NCBI GenBank assembly: GCA_002727535.1
Contig: PBXH01000033.1
Location: 19,261-28,484, forward strand
Reading direction: 5' to 3'
Length of the DNA stretch: 9,224 nucleotides
From: Gammaproteobacteria bacterium
GTDB taxonomy: Bacteria; Pseudomonadota; Gammaproteobacteria; Magnimaribacterales; TMED112
In this document: positions 4,812-9,224 of the stretch, piece by piece
Layout: each line of letters opens with the position of its first letter
Position numbering within the stretch: the first letter of the stretch is position 1
Made by a program: the position numbers and the translations under genes
Notes under the pieces: generated by a model
What the model was told of the DNA's origin: nothing
Seen by the model: only the letters and a program-made list of their open reading frames with translations
Databases searched by the model: none

Positions 4812-7604
4812 TTGAAATTTATTGAGATTAAAGGTGCTAAAGCACATAATTTAAAAAATATATCTCTTAAGATACCAAGAGATAAACTTACTGTTATTAC
4901 AGGTTTATCTGGTTCAGGAAAATCTTCGCTGGCTTTCGATACCATCTATGCAGAAGGTCAAAGAAGATATGTTGAATCTCTATCAACATATGCAAGACAA
5001 TTTTTATCTGTAATGGATAAGGCAGAAATTGAATCTATTGAAGGATTATCTCCATCTATTTCAATACAACAGAAATCAACATCTCATAATCCAAGATCTA
5101 CAGTGGGCACTATTACAGAAGTACATGATTACCTAAGATTGCTCTTTGCTAGAGTTGGAATACCAAAATGTCCAGATCATGGTCTAGAACTAAACCCAAA
5201 GCCAGTTGTTGTTATGGTTGCAGAAACGGTTAAAAAAGAAAATGGCAACAAAATATCCATTTTCTCACCAATCATTATGGATGGAAAAGGAGAACATATT
5301 GAGCTACTAGGACAACTTATGGCTGAAGGTTTTTCTAGAGTAAGAATTAATGACCAGATTTACATGATTAATAAAGTTCCTCTTCTTGAAAAGAATAAAA
5401 AACACAATATTTCAGTTTTAGTTGATGAATTGATAATAAACAGGACAAGTGATTGCAGACAAAGATTAACTGAATCTATTGAAACTGCTATTAGATTTTC
5501 TAATGGCAGTGTAGATATCGTTGGTGAAGGTAAAGAATATCGATTATCTAACAAACATTCGTGTCCTAAATGCAACTTTTCAATACAAGAACTAGAGCCA
5601 AAAATATTTTCTTTTAATAATCCCAGTGGCGCCTGTGAAGAATGTGATGGTCTCGGTGTTAATACATACTTTGATGAAGATAAAATAATTAAATATAAAA
5701 ATTTGAGTATAGCTCAAGGATGTATTGAACCATGGAACACACCTTATTATCAAAGTAAATTAATAGGTCTCCTTGAACATCAAAAAGAGGATATTAATAC
5801 TGCTTGGAGTAAGCTTAAAGAAGAAACAAGAAAAATTATTCTTTGGGGCTCAAAAAAAGAAATATCATATGTTGATCTAACTACAGGAAAAAAAGAAAAA
5901 GAAATATTTGAAGGTGTAGTGCCTGCCCTGCAAAGACAATATGATCGAACTGATTCCTATTTTATACGAGAAAAAATAAGCTCTTATGTATCTGAAAGAA
6001 GTTGTAATTCATGTGATGGGCAGAGGCTTAACAAGATATCTAGAAATGTATTTGTAGATGATATGAGTTTGCCTGAAATAAGCAACTTAAAAATTCAAGA
6101 CGCTTTAGAGATAATAGAAAATATAAATCTTGAAGGAAATAAATCAGAAATAGCTAAAAAAATATCTAGAGAAATAATCTTAAGACTTTCTTTTCTTACT
6201 GATGTTGGATTAGATTATTTAAATCTTTCTAGAGGAGCAAATACACTTTCTGGTGGAGAAGCACAAAGAATAAGACTAGCCAGTCAAATCGGTTCTGGAT
6301 TGGTAGGTGTGATATATGTATTAGATGAGCCATCAATTGGACTTCACCAAAGAGATAATAAAAAACTAATTAACACTCTCTTAAAGCTTAGAGATCTAGG
6401 AAATACCATAATAGTTGTAGAGCATGATGAAGAAATGATCAGGTCAGCTGATCATATAATAGATCTCGGTATAGGTGCAGGAATACATGGAGGCTCAATC
6501 GTAGTCCAAGGAGATATAAAAGATATATGCAATTCAAAAAAATCTATAACATCACAGTACTTAAGAAAAGAAAAGCAGATAACCTTAGAAGAAAAACAAA
6601 GAATAAATAATAATCAGTCCATATATATATCTGGAGCAAAAACAAATAATCTAAATGAAATTAATGTTGAAATACCGCTTAATAAATTAGTTGCCATAAC
6701 AGGTGTGTCTGGTTCTGGTAAATCATCTTTAATAAATCACACTTTGATTCCTGGAATAAATGAAAAAATTAATAATCAAAAAGCTCCAGAAAAAACTGAA
6801 TTTAAGAAAATTTTAGGTGAAGAAAATATTGATAAACTTATATCAATAGATCAGAGCCCAATTGGTAAAACACCAAGATCTAATCCTGCAACATATACCG
6901 GTCTTTTTACCTATATAAGAGAAATTTTTGCAAATACAGAAGAATCTAGAACCAGAGGTTATAAGCCTGGTAGATTTAGCTTCAATGTTGAAGGAGGGAG
7001 ATGTGAAAATTGTAGAGGTGAAGGATGGGTGAAGGTTGAGATGCATTTTTTACCTGACTTATTTGTAGAATGCGATATATGTAAAGGAAAAAGATTTAGG
7101 GATGATACGCTAGAAATAAAATTTAAGAAAAAAAATATTCATGAGATACTTGAAATGACTGTTGAGGAGGCTATGGATTTTTTTAAATCTGTGCCTCAAG
7201 TTCTAAAAAAATTATCTACATTAAAAGAAGTTGGGTTGTCTTATATCAAATTAGGACAAGCAGCAAATACTCTTTCAGGTGGAGAGGCTCAAAGAGTTAA
7301 ACTTTCTAAAGAATTGTCGAAAAGAGATACAGGTAATACTCTTTACGTTCTAGATGAGCCTACAACTGGATTACATTTCTATGATATTCAAATGCTTATG
7401 GATGTTCTTAATAAGCTCGTAAACAAAGGGAATAGTGTAATTATCATTGAACATAATCTTGATGTAATAAAGCTAGCAGATTGGATTATTGATTTAGGGC
7501 CTGAAGGTGGAGATGGAGGAGGAAATATAGTCGCTGAAGGAGATATAAAAACAATCAAAAAAAATAAAAACTCTTTTACAGGTCAAATGTTAAAGACTAT
7601 TTAA
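4812..7604 (+). CDS. uvrA: UvrA, excinuclease ABC subunit A
   Basis: UvrA is the DNA-damage sensor of nucleotide excision repair; it works as an ATPase dimer and loads UvrB. The 930-residue product is nearly the E. coli length (940). It has two ABC ATPase modules: Walker A GLSGSGKS (31-38) and GVSGSGKS (631-638), signature LSGGEAQR (479-486 and 821-828), Walker B VLDEP (503-507 and 846-850), and switch His in VEHD (536-539) and IEHN (879-882). Zinc-ligand cysteines are C251/C254/C275/C278 and C731/C734/C754/C757, with a further CxxC at C398/C401. The start codon is TTG. It is supported by the alignment of KFIEIKGAKAHNLKNI with E. coli KIEVRGARTHNLKNI, by AGG 8 nt upstream, and by the lack of an upstream in-frame ATG before a stop at 4782. 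The end overlaps rplQ by 8 nt tail to tail. Confidence 0.98.
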   Translation: MKFIEIKGAKAHNLKNISLKIPRDKLTVITGLSGSGKSSLAFDTIYAEGQRRYVESLSTYARQFLSVMDKAEIESIEGLSPSISIQQKSTSHNPRSTVGTITEVHDYLRLLFARVGIPKCPDHGLELNPKPVVVMVAETVKKENGNKISIFSPIIMDGKGEHIELLGQLMAEGFSRVRINDQIYMINKVPLLEKNKKHNISVLVDELIINRTSDCRQRLTESIETAIRFSNGSVDIVGEGKEYRLSNKHSCPKCNFSIQELEPKIFSFNNPSGACEECDGLGVNTYFDEDKIIKYKNLSIAQGCIEPWNTPYYQSKLIGLLEHQKEDINTAWSKLKEETRKIILWGSKKEISYVDLTTGKKEKEIFEGVVPALQRQYDRTDSYFIREKISSYVSERSCNSCDGQRLNKISRNVFVDDMSLPEISNLKIQDALEIIENINLEGNKSEIAKKISREIILRLSFLTDVGLDYLNLSRGANTLSGGEAQRIRLASQIGSGLVGVIYVLDEPSIGLHQRDNKKLINTLLKLRDLGNTIIVVEHDEEMIRSADHIIDLGIGAGIHGGSIVVQGDIKDICNSKKSITSQYLRKEKQITLEEKQRINNNQSIYISGAKTNNLNEINVEIPLNKLVAITGVSGSGKSSLINHTLIPGINEKINNQKAPEKTEFKKILGEENIDKLISIDQSPIGKTPRSNPATYTGLFTYIREIFANTEESRTRGYKPGRFSFNVEGGRCENCRGEGWVKVEMHFLPDLFVECDICKGKRFRDDTLEIKFKKKNIHEILEMTVEEAMDFFKSVPQVLKKLSTLKEVGLSYIKLGQAANTLSGGEAQRVKLSKELSKRDTGNTLYVLDEPTTGLHFYDIQMLMDVLNKLVNKGNSVIIIEHNLDVIKLADWIIDLGPEGGDGGGNIVAEGDIKTIKKNKNSFTGQMLKTI

Positions 7605-8193
7605 AAAATCTTGACCACCAGCTCTCTTTAGGTTTCTCTTTCTTTTTAGCAGTCTCTTCAGCTTTTGGTTCTTCTTTTGCTGATTCTTCAGCTTTTGGTT
7701 CTTCGACTTTTACTTCTTCTTTTGCTGATTCTTCAGCTTTTGGTTCTTCAGCTTTTGGTTCTTCGACTTTTACTTCTTCTTTTGCTTCCAATTTTTCTTC
7801 AAGTACAGCTTCATCAAGCAATTCTTTTTCAGACTCTTCTCTACAAGTGAGCTCGACATAACATACATCAGCTTTATCTCCTTCTCTAAAACCTGCTTTT
7901 ATTAATCTTAAATATCCACCATTAGTTTCTTTAAACCTAGGGCCTAGATCTGAAAAAAGCTTACTAACAGCATCTGTTGAATTAAGCTCAGAAATAACTA
8001 ATCTCCTATTGTGAAGATTATCTTCTTTAGCTCTAGTAATAAGAGGTTCAAAAAAACGTCTGAGTTCTTTACCTTTTTCAACAGTTGTTTTAATTACTTC
8101 ATGCTCAATTAATGAAATAGAAAGATTCCTCATCATTGCAATTCGATGCGATGAGGTTCTACTAAATCTTCTACTAAGCTTTCTATGTCTCAT
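7597..8193 (-). CDS. rplQ: 50S ribosomal protein L17 with a repetitive C-terminal extension
   Basis: L17 is a 23S rRNA-binding protein near the exit side of the 50S subunit. Residues 1-117 are an ordinary L17 core: MRHRKLSRRFSRTSSHR, NLSISLIEHEVIKTT (23-37), KELRRFFEPLITRAK (42-56), LGPRFKETNGGYLRL (83-97) and YVEL (112-115). E. coli L17 ends at 127, but this protein runs to 198. The extra part is an acidic/Lys-rich low-complexity tail built of EEPKAEE, ESAKEE and EEVKVEE units, ending in KPKESWWSRFFK. The frame is intact and continuous with the core, so this is an extension of the real gene and not a frameshift artefact. It lies 3 nt after rpoA in the rpsD-rpoA-rplQ order and overlaps uvrA by 8 nt, with no terminator visible. 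Confidence 0.95.
   Translation of the reverse strand: MRHRKLSRRFSRTSSHRIAMMRNLSISLIEHEVIKTTVEKGKELRRFFEPLITRAKEDNLHNRRLVISELNSTDAVSKLFSDLGPRFKETNGGYLRLIKAGFREGDKADVCYVELTCREESEKELLDEAVLEEKLEAKEEVKVEEPKAEEPKAEESAKEEVKVEEPKAEESAKEEPKAEETAKKKEKPKESWWSRFFK
7656..7785. repeat. In-frame tandem repeats encoding the L17 tail
   Basis: The 19-mer cttcagcttttggttcttc (plus strand) occurs exactly at 7656, 7686, 7731 and 7746. Spacings of 30, 45 and 15 are all multiples of 15 bp, or five codons. A larger copy has a 60-bp period: 7681-7725 and 7741-7785 differ at one base. On the coding (minus) strand each 19-mer encodes an EEPKAEE-type unit. Near identity at the DNA level suggests recent expansion by slippage or unequal exchange, always in frame. 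Confidence 0.9.
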
Positions 8194-8196
8194 TTT

Positions 8197-9156
8197 TTAC
8201 ATTGGTGGCCAATTTTTAAGAACAGTGCCTAAAGAAAGTCCTCTAGAAGCTAATTCATCCTTAATTTCATTCAATGATTTTTTTCCAAGGTTAGGAGTTT
8301 TAAGTAAATCCATTTCACTTCTTTGTATTAAATCTCCAATTAGGAAAATATTTTCAGCTTTTAAACAGTTTGTAGATCTAACTGTAAGTTCTAACTCCTC
8401 AATTGATCTTAAAAGAAGTGGATCGAAGTCATATTTGTCTTTTCTCTTCTCTTTTCTTGAAACTAATTCTTCGTCTACAAATACTGCTAACTGATGCTGC
8501 ATGATAGTAGCGGCATATTTAACAGCTTGTTTTGGATCGATTGTTCCATCAGTTTCTAAATCTAATATCAATTTATCTAGGTCTGTTCTATTTTCTACTC
8601 TTGTATTCTCAACCTTGTAATTAACTCTCTTAACAGGAGAAAATATTGCATCAAGATGCAAAGTATCAACATTCTTATTTTTATTGTTTTCTGAAGGGAC
8701 GTATCCTGTGCCAGTTTCAACTTTCAAAGTCATAACAAGCTTTTTAGGCTCAACTAAAGTGGCGATTACATGCTCAGGATCTATTACTTCAACTCCTGCA
8801 GGCAATTCTAAATCTGATGCTGTTATTGTTTTTGGTGTTTTAACTTCCAATTTTAATTCAGCCTCAGCTGGCCCATCTAGTTTGATAGCTAAGTCTTTTA
8901 AGTTTAAGAGAACATCTAAGATATCTTCCTTTATTCCTTCAATTGTTCCATATTCGTGTGATACGCCATCAATTTTTACTTCTGTAATAGCTGCGCCGGG
9001 CATATAAGAAAGCATAATCCTTCTTAAACTATGTCCAATTGTGTAGCCAAAACCTCTTTCAAAAGGCTCTAAAACAACTCTAAGATTGTTTTTATCTAAT
9101 TCATCGACCTTAGCAACTTCTGGTGCTAAAACGTTCATTCTATTATCTTCTTCCAT
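8197..9156 (-). CDS. rpoA: RNA polymerase alpha subunit
   Basis: Alpha dimerises to start RNA polymerase assembly and contacts UP elements and activators. The 319-residue product (329 in E. coli) has the N-terminal domain with [22 protein letters not shown] (29-50), [15 protein letters not shown] (67-81) and [21 protein letters not shown] (188-208). A short linker is followed by the C-terminal domain with [15 protein letters not shown] (256-270) and [17 protein letters not shown] (284-300). Arg260 corresponds to the DNA-contacting Arg265 of E. coli. It ends at NWPPM, without the short SIADE tail. The first ATG is preferred over Met6 because AGAGGAG (9166-9160) lies 3 nt before it and the length then matches E. 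coli. It lies 11 nt after rpsD and 3 nt before rplQ, the alpha-operon order. Confidence 0.98.
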   Translation of the reverse strand: MEEDNRMNVLAPEVAKVDELDKNNLRVVLEPFERGFGYTIGHSLRRIMLSYMPGAAITEVKIDGVSHEYGTIEGIKEDILDVLLNLKDLAIKLDGPAEAELKLEVKTPKTITASDLELPAGVEVIDPEHVIATLVEPKKLVMTLKVETGTGYVPSENNKNKNVDTLHLDAIFSPVKRVNYKVENTRVENRTDLDKLILDLETDGTIDPKQAVKYAATIMQHQLAVFVDEELVSRKEKRKDKYDFDPLLLRSIEELELTVRSTNCLKAENIFLIGDLIQRSEMDLLKTPNLGKKSLNEIKDELASRGLSLGTVLKNWPPM

Positions 9157-9159
9157 ATT

Positions 9160-9166
9160 CTCCTCT
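9160..9166 (-). promoter_or_regulatory. Strong Shine-Dalgarno sequence of rpoA
   Basis: AGAGGAG on the minus strand lies in the 11-nt gap between the rpsD stop and the rpoA ATG, 3 nt before the start codon. It is the best ribosome binding site in the window and fixes the rpoA start at 9156. Confidence 0.8.
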
Positions 9167-9167
9167 A

Positions 9168-9224
9168 TTACTTTGAGTACAACTCAATAATTAAGTTCTC
9201 ATTAATCTCTGAACTTAGTTCTGA
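9168..9224 (-). CDS. rpsD: 30S ribosomal protein S4, C-terminal 18 residues only
   Basis: Reading the minus strand from the window edge gives [18 protein letters not shown] and then TAA (9170-9168). This matches the end of E. coli S4 (SDLSADINEHLIVELYSK) almost residue for residue, and its place just before rpoA is the alpha-operon order. S4 is a primary 16S rRNA-binding protein and, in E. coli, the translational repressor of the operon. The repressor target lies outside the window, so that regulation cannot be judged. The gene is cut only by the window edge. Confidence 0.93.
   Translation of the reverse strand, partial: SELSSEINENLIIELYSK

Noticed and set aside
7656..7785. Possible CRISPR-like direct repeats
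   Set aside because: Repeat spacing is 15, 30 and 45 bp with no unique spacers of constant size, and the whole array lies in frame inside rplQ. It encodes a low-complexity protein tail.
7665..7850. Plus-strand Leu-rich ORF of 61 codons that looks like a membrane peptide
   Set aside because: It is the antisense shadow of the Glu/Lys-rich L17 repeats: GAA/GAG-rich codons read as Leu and Phe on the other strand. It has no ribosome binding site and no independent support.
8225..9007. Plus-strand ORFs of 89 and 107 codons opposite rpoA
   Set aside because: Both lie fully inside the well-supported rpoA frame on the other strand, have no recognisable motifs, and are ordinary antisense shadows.

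Overview
The window is an AT-rich, tightly packed piece of bacterial chromosome made of housekeeping genes. The gene set and protein signatures point to a gammaproteobacterium: a FabB-type (KAS I) ketoacyl synthase, a gammaproteobacterial-style SSB with an acidic tail ending in EFPF, a one-piece tmRNA, divergent ssb/uvrA, and the rplU-rpmA-obg and rpsD-rpoA-rplQ operon orders. The low G+C, the near absence of intergenic DNA and the overlapping gene ends suggest a streamlined genome, such as a SAR86-like marine lineage. That lineage name is an inference and was not tested.

Layout from left to right. A partial membrane protein gene (1-354, minus) diverges from smpB (359-814, plus) with only 4 bp between the start codons. 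smpB is followed at once by ssrA (tmRNA, 834-1178) and then rpsT (S20). rpsT converges on and overlaps the minus-strand operon rplU-rpmA-obgE (3009 to 1444). A 132-bp divergent region holding a candidate rplU promoter and a doubtful small ORF leads to fabB (3142-4341, plus). fabB overlaps ssb tail to tail (4338-4769, minus). A 42-bp divergent control region separates ssb from uvrA (4812-7604, plus, TTG start). uvrA overlaps rplQ tail to tail. The alpha-operon end rplQ-rpoA-rpsD (7597-9224, minus; rpsD only as its last 18 codons) closes the window. No stretch over 300 bp lacks a gene.

Functionally, smpB and ssrA together form the ribosome-rescue (trans-translation) system. rpsT, rplU, rpmA, rplQ and rpsD are ribosomal proteins, Obg is a ribosome-assembly GTPase, RpoA is the RNA polymerase alpha subunit, SSB and UvrA serve DNA replication and repair, and FabB serves fatty-acid elongation.

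There is no CRISPR array, insertion sequence, phage gene or defence system. The points most worth a second look are: an L17 protein with a repetitive C-terminal extension of about 78 residues ending in SWWSRFFK; a tmRNA tag (ANNYNYSLAA) without the usual acidic residues; all three convergent gene pairs overlapping at their stop codons; tmRNA abutting rpsT with no terminator between; and overlapping face-to-face promoters without an SOS box between ssb and uvrA.
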